From contig NZ_JANUGP010000042.1 in the NCBI RefSeq assembly GCF_024753135.1, positions 1-49,307 of the forward strand: a stretch of 49,307 bases of DNA, in the 5' to 3' direction. This stretch comes from Streptomyces pyxinicus. Its GTDB lineage: Bacteria > Actinomycetota > Actinomycetes > Streptomycetales > Streptomycetaceae. This document shows positions 40,719 through 48,393 of this stretch, in pieces. The notes beneath the pieces were generated by a model. It worked only from the letters and a program-made list of their open reading frames with translations, was not told where the DNA came from and ran no database searches. The translations under genes and the position numbers were made by a program. How positions within the stretch are numbered: the stretch's first letter is position 1; each line of letters begins with the position of its first letter.

Positions 40719-40937
40719 GGGGTGCGATCTCTCCCAATCGGGGTAGAGAGTCGCACGTCGGTGATCATCACCAGGTAACCGGACGGGCCTATCAGCGGTG
40801 CTGCGTAGAACCCGGGTAGGCGGTTACCCTGGCTGATGGTGACCGGGCCCGACAGGGTCGGGAACCCGGCATCAGCCGACGTACGACTCAGAAGCTGTGG
40901 GCTCGTGAGGCCAGAACCTGAGTCAAGTTGTGTAGGT

Positions 40938-40973
40938 CGAGAGCCGCTCCTGTTGGCGCAGGGGCGGCTCTCG
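40938..40973. terminator. 15-bp hairpin
   Basis: CGAGAGCCGCTCCTG (40938-40952) pairs with 40959-40973 (one G-U), loop TTGGCG. Ends the minus-strand gene stopping at 40977. Confidence 0.75.
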
Positions 40974-40976
40974 GCG

Positions 40977-41249
40977 TTACGGGGCGCGGGCAGTCATGGC
41001 GACCATGGTGGAGTCCTTCCGCCGGTTGGGGAAACCGGCGATGAGCTGGTAGAAGCCGGTGCATCCGGTGATCGTGCACGACGCCGGTGTGGTGTTGTAC
41101 CGGGTTTCCGGCGCGGATACTCCGAGATCCCGTTCTCCGGGAGAGAACTTGCGAAGGCGTCCCGCCACACGGGAAGCGCGGGCCGCCGGCGGCGTGTCGC
41201 CGTGTCCCGCTGGCCCACTGACCATGGGCACGCGTAGCCTGCTGACCAT
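40977..41249 (-). CDS. Small hypothetical protein, 90 aa
   Basis: ATG at 41249 with a very strong Shine-Dalgarno GAGGAGG 8 nt upstream. Begins MVSRLRVPMVSGPAGHGDTP and contains SCTITGCTGFYQLIAGF near the C-terminus. The Shine-Dalgarno sits in a small inverted repeat (GCACCT...AGGTGC, about 41256-41274), so translation may be controlled by structure. No family is known; the terminator downstream supports a real gene. Confidence 0.65.
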   Translation of the reverse strand: MVSRLRVPMVSGPAGHGDTPPAARASRVAGRLRKFSPGERDLGVSAPETRYNTTPASCTITGCTGFYQLIAGFPNRRKDSTMVAMTARAP

Positions 41250-41314
41250 CGCAGGCACCTCCTCGACAGGTGCTTGATCGCGGCGCCGACCACCACAACC
41301 GGCGAGCGCGACCC

Positions 41315-41336
41315 GCAGGCCCCTCCGGGGGCCTGC
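41315..41336. terminator. 9-bp hairpin after the kinase operon
   Basis: GCAGGCCCC / GGGGCCTGC with a TCCG loop. Downstream of the minus-strand kinase gene. Confidence 0.7.
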
Positions 41337-41383
41337 TTGCGTTTCGCGGGCCATCTTGCCTCCTTCCGGCCGATCAGCGTGGG

Positions 41384-41941
41384 TTAGCGGGTGGATTGCG
41401 GAGTGTCGCCGCCGGCCAGGGCAGTCAGGACCGTTGCCGGGCGGCCGTCGTAGACGAGGTGCGCCTCGTCGGGCCCCGGCGGGACGAAGCGGCTGCTGTG
41501 CCGCCGGAGATCGGCCTCGGTGAAGTACATGGAGTTCGGGTCCTCGTAGGTGGCCCGGTTCCGTTCGTCGATCCGTCGCCAGAGGGTGTCGTGGTCGCCG
41601 GGCAGGTAGACGAGCAGGACGTCGGCGCCGACCAGCTCGCCGAGCGCGCGCCACTGCTCCCGCTCCTCGACGGTCCAGAAGCCATGGTCGACAACCACGT
41701 CCTGACCAGCGCTCAGTGCGGCCTGCAGCTCGGCGGCGATTCGGTCGAGGACGGGCCGCTCCCTGACCCGGTACTCGCCGCGAGGGAAGTCCCGCCCGTA
41801 GTGGCCGTGCTCCTGCCAGACCTGCTCGTCGGGGCACATGCGGACGAAGCCCTGCCGCTCCATCTCACGAGCCAGCGTGGTCTTCCCCGAGCCCGGAAGG
41901 CCCGCCATCAGGACGCATCGGGGCGCGCGAGGACGAGTCAC
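41384..41941 (-). CDS. P-loop kinase (AAA_33/zeta-like nucleotide kinase)
   Basis: 185 aa, GTG at 41941 overlapping the phosphatase stop (GTGA). Walker A GLPGSGKTT lies at residues 14-22, followed by the kinase-style elements VRMCPDEQVWQEHG and VVVDHGFWTVEEREQWRALG. A lid-like region LPGDHDTLWRRIDERNR closes the core. It resembles small kinases that phosphorylate sugars, nucleotides or polynucleotides, and it also resembles zeta toxins. Substrate unknown. Third gene of the HTH-phosphatase-kinase operon. Confidence 0.8.
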   Translation of the reverse strand: MTRPRAPRCVLMAGLPGSGKTTLAREMERQGFVRMCPDEQVWQEHGHYGRDFPRGEYRVRERPVLDRIAAELQAALSAGQDVVVDHGFWTVEEREQWRALGELVGADVLLVYLPGDHDTLWRRIDERNRATYEDPNSMYFTEADLRRHSSRFVPPGPDEAHLVYDGRPATVLTALAGGDTPQSTR

Positions 41942-43281
41942 AGGGCCACGCCCGAGGTCTCGACGCGAGTCCGGCCGGGAGCGCCGAGGTCCACGCCGTA
42001 CTCCAGCGCCTGCCCGTCGCGGTCGCGGAACAGGGCGGTCAGGACGAGGATCGCGTGCACGCCGCCGTCGACCAGCTCCAGGAGCACCGCGTCTTCCGAG
42101 GTGGCGACGCGAGCACCGGTCTCGTCATCACGTTCCACGGCCTGGCGGCCGGTGGCACGAGCGATGACGTCGAGCGACGTGCCGCCCTGCAGGCGCTCAC
42201 CACGCAGGAGGTCCGGAGCCACCAGCGCGAACTCCCGAGGAATCCAGGACGTCGAGTGAGCGACGATGCCGTGCCGGTCGCGGTAGACGCGCGTCCGGCG
42301 GATCACCTCGGCGCCGGCCTCGATGCCCAGTGCGGCCGCGACCTCCGGCGGCGCCTCGGTCAACCCGGCCGCATGGCCGTCGGACCGCTCACCCGCCCCC
42401 CACGACGATCCGGTGGACTTCCCGCGCTCCAGCCGCTGCGCGGCGGAGGAGAGAGAGACCGGCTGACCGAGCTTGACGTACGCCGCGGTGGCATCGTCCG
42501 AGCGCTTGAACCGCGGCCACCGCTCCCCCACCGGGTCTTCGAGCTCCGCCTCCCGGGTGCGGGCGATCAGCGCGGCCGGGCCCTCGGTGCGCAGAAGCGT
42601 CAGCAGGTCGTGCCAGGTGAGGGCACCGAAGGAGTCGACCAGGCGGCTGGCGCCGTCGGTCAGCAGCGCGGCCTGCTGCACCCTCGCGAGATCCACGGAG
42701 CCGGTGATCGCTTCGTCGGCGGCCGCCGGGTCGGTGGCGGCGACCCAGTAGCCGCCGGGCTTGTTCCGCAGGCGCCGCTGGACCGTGACGAGCTGGGACA
42801 CACGGGCCGCGTGCTCAGGAGTGCCGGTCGGTCCTTGCAGAGCGGCCCGCATCTCGTCGGCCGCGACCTCTTCGACCCGCTTGTCAACGACCGTACGGAT
42901 GCCGTCGGCTCCAAGGTCGAGCACCAGGACGTTGTCGGACAACACCAGGTAGTCGAGGGCGTCGCCGCGCTCGCGGACCATCACCACGGTCGAGGCCGGC
43001 ACCGCTTCCTGGTCCAGGTCGCAGGAGTCGCGGTGCAGGTCGTTGACCTCGGTGATGGCGACACGGAGGGCTTCCCGGAGGGACACCTCGTCGTCGCCGA
43101 TCAGGTTGATCAGGGTGGTGCCGAGCTGTCGGACGAACCATGGGGTGCCGTGGATGCACCCCATGGGCAGATCCTTCGGGGCGGACAGGCCGTCCAGTAC
43201 GACCACTCCGGTGGGGCTCACGTGGACGATGTCCTCGTTCGCGGTGCCCACACCTTGGGTCGATGCCATGGATACCTGCAC
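41938..43281 (-). CDS. PP2C-type phosphatase fused to a UTRA ligand-binding domain
   Basis: 447 aa, GTG at 43281 (GAAGGGG upstream; ATG at 43269 alternative). Residues 1 to about 268 are a PP2C-like phosphatase: NED at 15-17, VLDGLS at about 28-33, LTDGAS at 207-212 and SDDATAAYV at 261-269. From about 270 to 447 the sequence is that of a GntR/HutC-type UTRA domain (PPEVAAALGIEAGAEVIRRT, AHSTSWIPREFA, FRDRDGQALEYGVDLG). The winged helix that normally precedes UTRA is missing. The join looks like a deletion that merged two neighbouring genes. It may be a phosphatase controlled by a small ligand. Confidence 0.75.
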   Translation of the reverse strand: MQVSMASTQGVGTANEDIVHVSPTGVVVLDGLSAPKDLPMGCIHGTPWFVRQLGTTLINLIGDDEVSLREALRVAITEVNDLHRDSCDLDQEAVPASTVVMVRERGDALDYLVLSDNVLVLDLGADGIRTVVDKRVEEVAADEMRAALQGPTGTPEHAARVSQLVTVQRRLRNKPGGYWVAATDPAAADEAITGSVDLARVQQAALLTDGASRLVDSFGALTWHDLLTLLRTEGPAALIARTREAELEDPVGERWPRFKRSDDATAAYVKLGQPVSLSSAAQRLERGKSTGSSWGAGERSDGHAAGLTEAPPEVAAALGIEAGAEVIRRTRVYRDRHGIVAHSTSWIPREFALVAPDLLRGERLQGGTSLDVIARATGRQAVERDDETGARVATSEDAVLLELVDGGVHAILVLTALFRDRDGQALEYGVDLGAPGRTRVETSGVAL

Positions 43282-43282
43282 G

Positions 43283-44206
43283 TCAGGCCCCTTCCGGGCG
43301 GTAGAACGGCGTGATGCGCTTACTGGAGGTGATCTCCAGCGTGTCGGGGTCGAACGTGCTGGAGATGAGCGTCGAGAAGCGCTTCGCCTTCAGCTCGCGG
43401 TGCACGTTCGCCAGCTCGTGGTTGAGCCAGTGCACGACGCCACCGGAGCCGCGGGCGTGGATGCCCGCGATGTAGAGGAACGTGCCCTGTCCGTCAGGTC
43501 GCGGGAGCCGGCCGAAGTACGCGATGTCGCTGTTCCCCCCGTGGTCCATCGGCGACCGGTAGACCTCACCGGTCTTCCGGTCGGTCAGGAACCAGCCCTC
43601 GTCGTCCTTGTCGAACCGCAGGTGGGGGTCGCTTTCGAGGATCTGCTCGATCAGCGGCGACAGCCGGGGCCCGCAGATGACGACCAGATTGTTCCGGTTC
43701 AGCCGCACGTTGCCGCCGAGCGGAATCCGCTCGAACGTGATCTCCAGGCCGACGTCCTCGGCCAGTTCCCGCAGGTGCTCGTAGGTCTGGAAGTCCTCCG
43801 TGGCGATCACGGGGCCTTGCACCCGCTTGTCGCGGCCGTCGTGCAGCTTGCCGTGTTCGAGCTTCTCGGCGAGCGCCACGATGACCTTGCCCGACCCCAG
43901 GAACAGGCGCTCCGGCGGAGCGCCCTTCGCCAGCTGGCTCACCCGGCCCTTGCTGATGCCGAGTTCGCCGGCCAACTGGGTGCTGTTCAGCTCCCCAACT
44001 CGCAGAACTTCGTTCATGGCCTCGTTGCGCACCGCTTGGACCTCGTTGCCGTATTCCTGCGCGCGGCCGACGAGGGTGTGGGCGGCTTTCGCCCTCTGCA
44101 GAGGGTCCGCCAGCTCCTTGAGCTGGGACAAAGCGACGTCGAACGCTGCGTGGAGCTGTTCCTGTAGCTCGGTCAGCGGAGCAGCGTCGGGCCGTTCCTT
44201 TTCCAT
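43283..44206 (-). CDS. HTH sensor protein, likely controller of the divergent cluster
   Basis: 307 aa, ATG at 44206 with AGGGAGGC upstream; 1 nt from the next gene. Helical start, then a helix-turn-helix (ELNSTQLAGELGISKGRVSQ, about 73-92). The C-terminal domain contains NLVVICGPRLSPLIEQIL, DEGWFLTDRKTGEVYRSPMD and FLYIAGIHARGSGGVVHWL, a conserved-looking sensor fold with a possible nucleotide-binding character that I cannot name. Two boxes GTTTA-N6-TAAAC lie in its promoter region, which suggests autoregulation. Confidence 0.7.
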   Translation of the reverse strand: MEKERPDAAPLTELQEQLHAAFDVALSQLKELADPLQRAKAAHTLVGRAQEYGNEVQAVRNEAMNEVLRVGELNSTQLAGELGISKGRVSQLAKGAPPERLFLGSGKVIVALAEKLEHGKLHDGRDKRVQGPVIATEDFQTYEHLRELAEDVGLEITFERIPLGGNVRLNRNNLVVICGPRLSPLIEQILESDPHLRFDKDDEGWFLTDRKTGEVYRSPMDHGGNSDIAYFGRLPRPDGQGTFLYIAGIHARGSGGVVHWLNHELANVHRELKAKRFSTLISSTFDPDTLEITSSKRITPFYRPEGA

Positions 44207-44229
44207 CCGTGCCTCCCTTCGTGCTCCAT

Positions 44230-44245
44230 GTTTACCCCACTAAAC
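44230..44245. promoter_or_regulatory. Operator-like box 1: GTTTA-N6-TAAAC
   Basis: GTTTACCCCACTAAAC, 24 bp upstream of the HTH gene start. On the minus strand it overlaps the probable -10 of TTGAAC-N18-TAAACA, so binding would block HTH operon transcription. Confidence 0.6.
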
Positions 44246-44263
44246 CGCAACTGTTCAAGGTGG

Positions 44264-44293
44264 TTGACTCGCTGCGGAGTGGAGTCCTATGGT
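44264..44293 (+). promoter_or_regulatory. Promoter TTGACT-N18-TATGGT toward the transfer cluster
   Basis: -35 TTGACT at 44264-44269 and -10 TATGGT at 44288-44293, close to the HrdB-type consensus. Operator box 2 starts 16 bp downstream of the -10. Confidence 0.55.
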
Positions 44294-44308
44294 TTCGGTA
44301 CGCGGTCG

Positions 44309-44324
44309 GTTTAGCGCCCTAAAA
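44309..44324. promoter_or_regulatory. Operator-like box 2: GTTTA-N6-TAAAA
   Basis: GTTTAGCGCCCTAAAAC. It overlaps the expected early transcribed region of the plus-strand promoter and mirrors box 1, 79 bp away. Confidence 0.55.
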
Positions 44325-44721
44325 CGCTCCGTCGCGTCGGCTATACATGCACGTCAGCGCTGTTTTCAGCGCCCGTACTACCAGCAAGAGCGGCGACACC
44401 GGACCTCCTCGGAGCTGTACCGAGCCCGGTGTACCGGCGAGAAGAACTCAACAGAGAGTCCTGAACTTCGGGCGCGGCGCCCCCGCCGTCATCACGACGA
44501 GACGACCCTCCCGCCGGCAGTTGCCGGTGGGGTCTTGAGCGGGGGGCTGGCCGCACGGCAGCCCGAGAGCGGATCTACAGAGGGCCCCAGGGGTGGGGCC
44601 ACGGGTGCGAGTCCCTGTCCGCTCACCGCGTCGTCCCTGAACGACGCGACCCCCGACACGGCGCTGGAGACGCCATATGTGCCGGGGGTCCACGGATCTA
44701 CCAGCAAAGGAATCGATCCGC

Positions 44722-45141
44722 ATGACCATCATCGCAGTCACCACCGCCGCCCCGATCCGCCCCAAGGCCGTGTCCGACGGTGTCGAGGACGTCGTCGCCG
44801 AGGCGTGGAGCGTGTTCGGTGAGGTCCAGAACCTCGTGAAGCTCGGCATCGAGGTCGAGGTGACCGTCCGCCCCGGCGAGATCCTCGCCGACCTGGTCGT
44901 CCGCAAGGAGGCCGCCCACCTGCTCCCGGCCCTGGTCAAGGAGCTGGAGAACAGCGGCATCACCCGGACCAAGACCGGCTTCCGGGTCGCCGGGACGATG
45001 TGCCAGGGCAACGTCAGCCTGCGCATCATCATCGACAGCTCGCAGATCACCGTCGAGCAGATCGAGGCCCTGGTCGCCGCGGTCGACGTCGACTTCGACG
45101 CGTACGCCGGCGGCGACGAGTACACGGAGTGGGCGGCATGA
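44722..45141 (+). CDS. Hypothetical 139-aa protein, first gene of the transfer cluster
   Basis: ATG start with AAAGGAA about 11 nt upstream. Alternating strands and helices (IEVEVTVRPGEILADLVVRK, then VSLRIIIDSSQITVEQIEAL) suggest an alpha/beta domain. No known family. Its stop overlaps the next ATG (ATGA), beginning a chain of four coupled genes. Confidence 0.75.
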   Translation: MTIIAVTTAAPIRPKAVSDGVEDVVAEAWSVFGEVQNLVKLGIEVEVTVRPGEILADLVVRKEAAHLLPALVKELENSGITRTKTGFRVAGTMCQGNVSLRIIIDSSQITVEQIEALVAAVDVDFDAYAGGDEYTEWAA

Positions 45142-45251
45142 GCGCCCAGACCGACGAGGCGGTGCGCAAGGCGGAAGAGGCCCGGCGGAAGGCGGAGGCC
45201 GACCTTCGGCGTCACGGCCAGGCGATGTCCGGGATCGGGGGCCGACGGTGA
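45138..45251 (+). CDS. Tiny 37-aa charged helix protein
   Basis: ATG overlaps the previous stop, and its own stop overlaps the next GTG. The product (MSAQTDEAVRKAEEARRKAE...) is one charged helix, probably a coiled coil. Supported by coupling on both sides. Confidence 0.6.
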   Translation: MSAQTDEAVRKAEEARRKAEADLRRHGQAMSGIGGRR

Positions 45252-45568
45252 AGCTGCGTCTCCCGATCCGCATCGTCCGGACCCGCGAGCTCGACGAGCT
45301 GCGCGCGAAGGCCGACAGCGTCGACACCGCGACCGTGCACACCGCGGCCGCCCTGTTCGCCCTCCAGGTCGTCCACGGCGACCGCGCCCGGACGCTCGAC
45401 CACCTGGACCGGGTCGTCGACGACCTCCAGCTCCACATCCTGCGCCGGGCCCGCGCCGAGCAGCTCCTGCAGGAGATCGACCCGACCGGCCTGCCCGAGG
45501 CGGCGGCCGCCCAGATCCTCACCGCACGCGAGGCCCTGATCCGGGGCGGAGAAGAGGTCACCGCATGA
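45248..45568 (+). CDS. Hypothetical 106-aa helical protein
   Basis: GTG start in the GTGA overlap. Long helices (TRELDELRAKADSVDTATVH, then ARAEQLLQEIDPTGLPEAAA). No family is recognised; the position suggests a structural part of the transfer machinery. Confidence 0.7.
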   Translation: MKLRLPIRIVRTRELDELRAKADSVDTATVHTAAALFALQVVHGDRARTLDHLDRVVDDLQLHILRRARAEQLLQEIDPTGLPEAAAAQILTAREALIRGGEEVTA

Positions 45569-45990
45569 GCAGCACCGACCTGATCAGCAGGCCCGTCCTG
45601 GCCATCGAGCGGTTCCGCCAGGAGCACGGCGACGTCGTCTCCTGGTCCCCGGTCGACTGGGAGGTCCACCAGAACCTGGTGGAGATCGCCCTGGCCCACG
45701 GGCCGATCGGCAACCTCCGCGCCCGGGCCACCCGCCGGACGGCGGCGGCGAGCATCTTCGCCTACGCCTTCGTCCTGTACGCGGTCACCGAGGTGGCGTC
45801 CGCGATTCGCGGACCGCAGATGACGCGGCTGGGCTTCCACCTGGCCTACGTCGTCAACGGACCCGCCCGCCGGGCCGACGCCCGCCTGCACTACAGCGGC
45901 GACCTGCGGTTCCGCCAGCAGATCCTCCGGGTCGGCATCCGCGTCCGCGGCGAGGTCGACCGCCTGTCCGCTCGTCTCCACCGGAGCTGA
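45565..45990 (+). CDS. Hypothetical 141-aa protein with one hydrophobic stretch
   Basis: ATG overlaps the previous stop (ATGA). Mixed protein with RRTAAASIFAYAFVLYAVTE (about 58-77), a possible membrane-touching helix, and a basic C-terminus. The coding sequence contains copy E of the 17-bp palindrome at 45798. No known family. Confidence 0.7.
   Translation: MSSTDLISRPVLAIERFRQEHGDVVSWSPVDWEVHQNLVEIALAHGPIGNLRARATRRTAAASIFAYAFVLYAVTEVASAIRGPQMTRLGFHLAYVVNGPARRADARLHYSGDLRFRQQILRVGIRVRGEVDRLSARLHRS
45798..45814. promoter_or_regulatory. 17-bp palindrome GTCCGCGATTCGCGGAC, copy E
   Basis: Identical to copy C but inside a coding sequence (reading A-S-A-I-R-G-P). About 240 bp upstream of the coiled-coil gene at 46056. 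Confidence 0.55.
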
Positions 45991-46055
45991 GCCGGACCGC
46001 CCCGCACACCAGGTGGCCGCCGGGAGGCGGCCACCCGCATGAAAGGAGAGCTGGC

Positions 46056-47870
46056 GTGGCGGCCCGAACCGGCACCCGCAGCACCCGGAAGAAGACGGCG
46101 GCCGCGAAGCCGCCGGCGAAGACGACGACACCCCCGCCGCAGCGCCGACCGGCCGCACCGGCACCCGTGCCGCCGAGCCCGGAGGTGCGGGAGGAGACCG
46201 AGGCCCGGATCGCGGACGCCCGCGACCGGGCGGCCGACCTGGTCCAACGGGCGGCCGACACCCTCGACCTCGCCCGGGAACAGGCCGCCGAGGAGTCGGC
46301 CCGCCTGATCGCCGCCGCCGAGAAGTCGGCTGGCACCATCCGCCGGGCGGCGGCCGCCGACGCCCGGCGGGTCCTGGTCGAGGTCGCCGAGGAGGCCGGT
46401 CAGCGGCTGCACCGGGCCCGGCTCGGGGCGGACGCCGTCCGCGCCGACGCCGACCAGGCCGCCGCCGACCGCCTCGACGCCGCCGGCACCGAGGCCGCCG
46501 AGACCGTGGCGGCCGCGGAGCGGGAGGCGAAGGAGACGGTGGCGGCCGCCGAGGAGGCGGCCCGCACGCTGCTCGCCGAGGCGGAGCGGCAGGCGGTCGA
46601 GCTGGCCGCGCTGCGCCGGTCCTCCGCCGAGGCCGCGTACCGCACCGCCCTGGCGGACGCGGCGCGCATCCTCGGGGAGGCCCAGGAGCAGGCGAACCAG
46701 ACGGCGGCCGCGCACGCGGCGGTCGCCGCCGAGACCGGCCTCGCCCGCCGCACCGCGCTGCTGGAGTTGAACGAGGAGCTCGCCGAGCGGCGCGCGGCCA
46801 TCCAGGCCGAGCTGGACGACTACCGCAAGGAGGTCGAGTCGGCCCGCGCCGAGACGGAGGCGGAGTTCCGACAGCTCGGTGAGGAGCACGAGCGGCGCCG
46901 CCAGGAGCAGCGCGCGGCGCTGACCGCCGAACTGGCGGAGCTGCGGCGCAACGCCGAGACCGAGGCCCGCAGGGCGGCGCGCGAGATCGTGGCTGGCGCC
47001 GAGCGGGAGAAGGCCGAGGTGATGAAGGACGCCGTCGAGGCCACCGCCCGCGCCGAGAAGCTCCAGCGCCGGGCCGAGGACGAGCTGGACCGGGCCCGCA
47101 GGGCGGCGGCGAGGAAGAAGTCGTGGGCCCAGCGCAGGATCGGCTGGGCGAAGACGTTCTGGGACCTGATGGTCTGGATGGCGTTGTTCGCCGCGATCGG
47201 GCTCGCCGCCAGCGGCGAGTACAAGCTGGCGATGATGGTCGGCTTCGGCCCGTGGTCGCCGCTGCTGCCGGTGTGCATCGACATCTACTGCGTCGTCGCC
47301 TTCAAGCGCGAGAAGGACGTGTACCCGGCGCTGCTGCTGATGCTCGGCGCGAACATCACGTACCACCTCGCCACCCCCGAGGCCGACGACCAGCAGCTCC
47401 TGATCATCGCCGTCTGCCTGATGTTCGTCGCGGTCGTGTGGCGCGTCCACAAGCTCATGGACGACCACGCCACCGCCGACGAGGAGGGCGCCGAGCAGGA
47501 CGCCGAGGACGAGCCGGAGGACGACACCGCAAGCGGTGAGGGCACCGGTAACCGGCCTCCTACCGGTAGCGGTAACGCGGGCGGTAATCCCGGCGGTACC
47601 GGTAGCGGTAGCCCGAGCGGTAACGGCGGTTCTACCGGTAGCGGTAAGCCGCGCTCTACCGGTGGCGGTAAGCCCGGCAGTACCGGTGGCGGTAAGCGCA
47701 CCGGCAAGAGCAGGCCCGGCGCCCCGAGCGCCGAGCAGCGCACCGCCGTACGGGCCCGCGCCGCCGAGCTGATCGGGGCGGGCGAGACCCCGTCGCCCAC
47801 CGCCCTCGCCGCCGAGTTCGGCGGCCTGGACCCCGAGTGGGTCCGTAACCAGATCCGCGCCGTCCGCTGA
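46056..47870 (+). CDS. Coiled-coil membrane protein of the transfer cluster, 604 aa (DUF2637-like membrane part)
   Basis: GTG start with AAAGGAGAG upstream. A basic, Pro-rich N-terminus (about 1-45) leads to about 330 residues of Ala/Glu/Arg coiled coil. Two to four hydrophobic segments follow (about 370-465: DLMVWMALFAAIGLAASGEY, FGPWSPLLPVCIDIYCVVAF, LLIIAVCLMFVAVVW), in the style of DUF2637 membrane proteins. Then come an acidic stretch, a Gly/Ser/Thr/Lys linker with 12-nt-phased DNA repeats, and a small helical end domain (TALAAEFGGLDPEWVRNQIR). It may form a scaffold at the mating septum. Confidence 0.75.
   Translation: MAARTGTRSTRKKTAAAKPPAKTTTPPPQRRPAAPAPVPPSPEVREETEARIADARDRAADLVQRAADTLDLAREQAAEESARLIAAAEKSAGTIRRAAAADARRVLVEVAEEAGQRLHRARLGADAVRADADQAAADRLDAAGTEAAETVAAAEREAKETVAAAEEAARTLLAEAERQAVELAALRRSSAEAAYRTALADAARILGEAQEQANQTAAAHAAVAAETGLARRTALLELNEELAERRAAIQAELDDYRKEVESARAETEAEFRQLGEEHERRRQEQRAALTAELAELRRNAETEARRAAREIVAGAEREKAEVMKDAVEATARAEKLQRRAEDELDRARRAAARKKSWAQRRIGWAKTFWDLMVWMALFAAIGLAASGEYKLAMMVGFGPWSPLLPVCIDIYCVVAFKREKDVYPALLLMLGANITYHLATPEADDQQLLIIAVCLMFVAVVWRVHKLMDDHATADEEGAEQDAEDEPEDDTASGEGTGNRPPTGSGNAGGNPGGTGSGSPSGNGGSTGSGKPRSTGGGKPGSTGGGKRTGKSRPGAPSAEQRTAVRARAAELIGAGETPSPTALAAEFGGLDPEWVRNQIRAVR
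47562..47694. repeat. ACCGGTRGCGGTA repeats, phased in 12-nt steps (clt candidate)
   Basis: Copies begin at 47562, 47598, 47634, 47658 and 47682: spacing 36, 36, 24 and 24 bp, all multiples of 12. They encode TGSG/TGGG linker units but use GGT where the rest of the gene uses GGC, so the DNA sequence itself may be selected. Binding site for the FtsK-like ATPase is a hypothesis. Confidence 0.55.
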
Positions 47871-47937
47871 TGCGGCACGGCGGTCGGCGCGGGCCGGACC
47901 CGCTCCCCTTCCCCACGTACACGAAAGGACCCTCCAC

Positions 47938-48390
47938 ATGAGCGCCGCCAGCAAGTGGACCCCCGACATGCTCCAGTCCCCCGCGGACCGGGCGACGCAC
48001 CTGGAGCAGCGCCGGGCGCAGCTCCTGCCGATCGTCGACGACCTGCGCCGCCTGGCCCGCGAGGTGCAGGCGGAGGTCAAGGAGTACGACTCCATCGAGG
48101 GCGACCTGCCCGGCCAGGCCCGCCTCCGGGCCTGGTACGTCTCGAACCCCCTGTTCAAGGCGGCCGACGACGTCGAGCAGGCAATTGCCGACCTGATCAG
48201 CTTCAACGGCCGCTTCCAGAAGTCCTACGAGGACCTGCCGGTCAAGCGCGAGACCAAGCGCCAGCGCAAGGCCCTCGCCAAGGGCAAGGCGAAGCAGGCG
48301 ATCGAGTCCCCGCCGGCGGACACGGCCCCCGGGCCGCCGGAGAAGTCCCACTTCGGGGACGTCTTCGACGGTTTGCGGCGAGGAGCCTGA
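47938..48390 (+). CDS. Hypothetical 150-aa protein of the transfer cluster
   Basis: ATG start with GAAAGGA upstream. Begins MSAASKWTPDMLQSPADRAT. Helical (RRAQLLPIVDDLRRLAREVQ) with a Lys-rich segment (KRETKRQRKALAKGKAKQA). Ends 3 nt before the next gene. No family is recognised. Confidence 0.75.
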   Translation: MSAASKWTPDMLQSPADRATHLEQRRAQLLPIVDDLRRLAREVQAEVKEYDSIEGDLPGQARLRAWYVSNPLFKAADDVEQAIADLISFNGRFQKSYEDLPVKRETKRQRKALAKGKAKQAIESPPADTAPGPPEKSHFGDVFDGLRRGA

Positions 48391-48393
48391 CCG

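Larger units (their letters stand above)
44207..44721. promoter_or_regulatory. Divergent control region between HTH operon and transfer cluster
   Basis: No gene is supported. Besides the promoter and two operator boxes near its left end, the right part is structured: CGCGTCGT CCCTGA ACGACGCG (44627-44648) and a long hairpin around GACCCCCG...CGGGGGTC (about 44648-44691) close to the start at 44722. It would form a 5' leader of about 420 nt for the transfer transcript. Confidence 0.55.

Noticed and set aside
40836..41237. Plus-strand frame of 133 codons
   Set aside because: Opposite a minus-strand gene with a very strong Shine-Dalgarno and overlapping its terminator; no recognisable domain.
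44537..44624. Possible tRNA-like fold (acceptor GAGCGG / CCGCTC, D-arm-like GCTG/CAGC, loop TGCGAGT)
   Set aside because: The anticodon stem does not pair, U8 and A14 are absent and the T stem has only three pairs. Probably chance in a structured leader.
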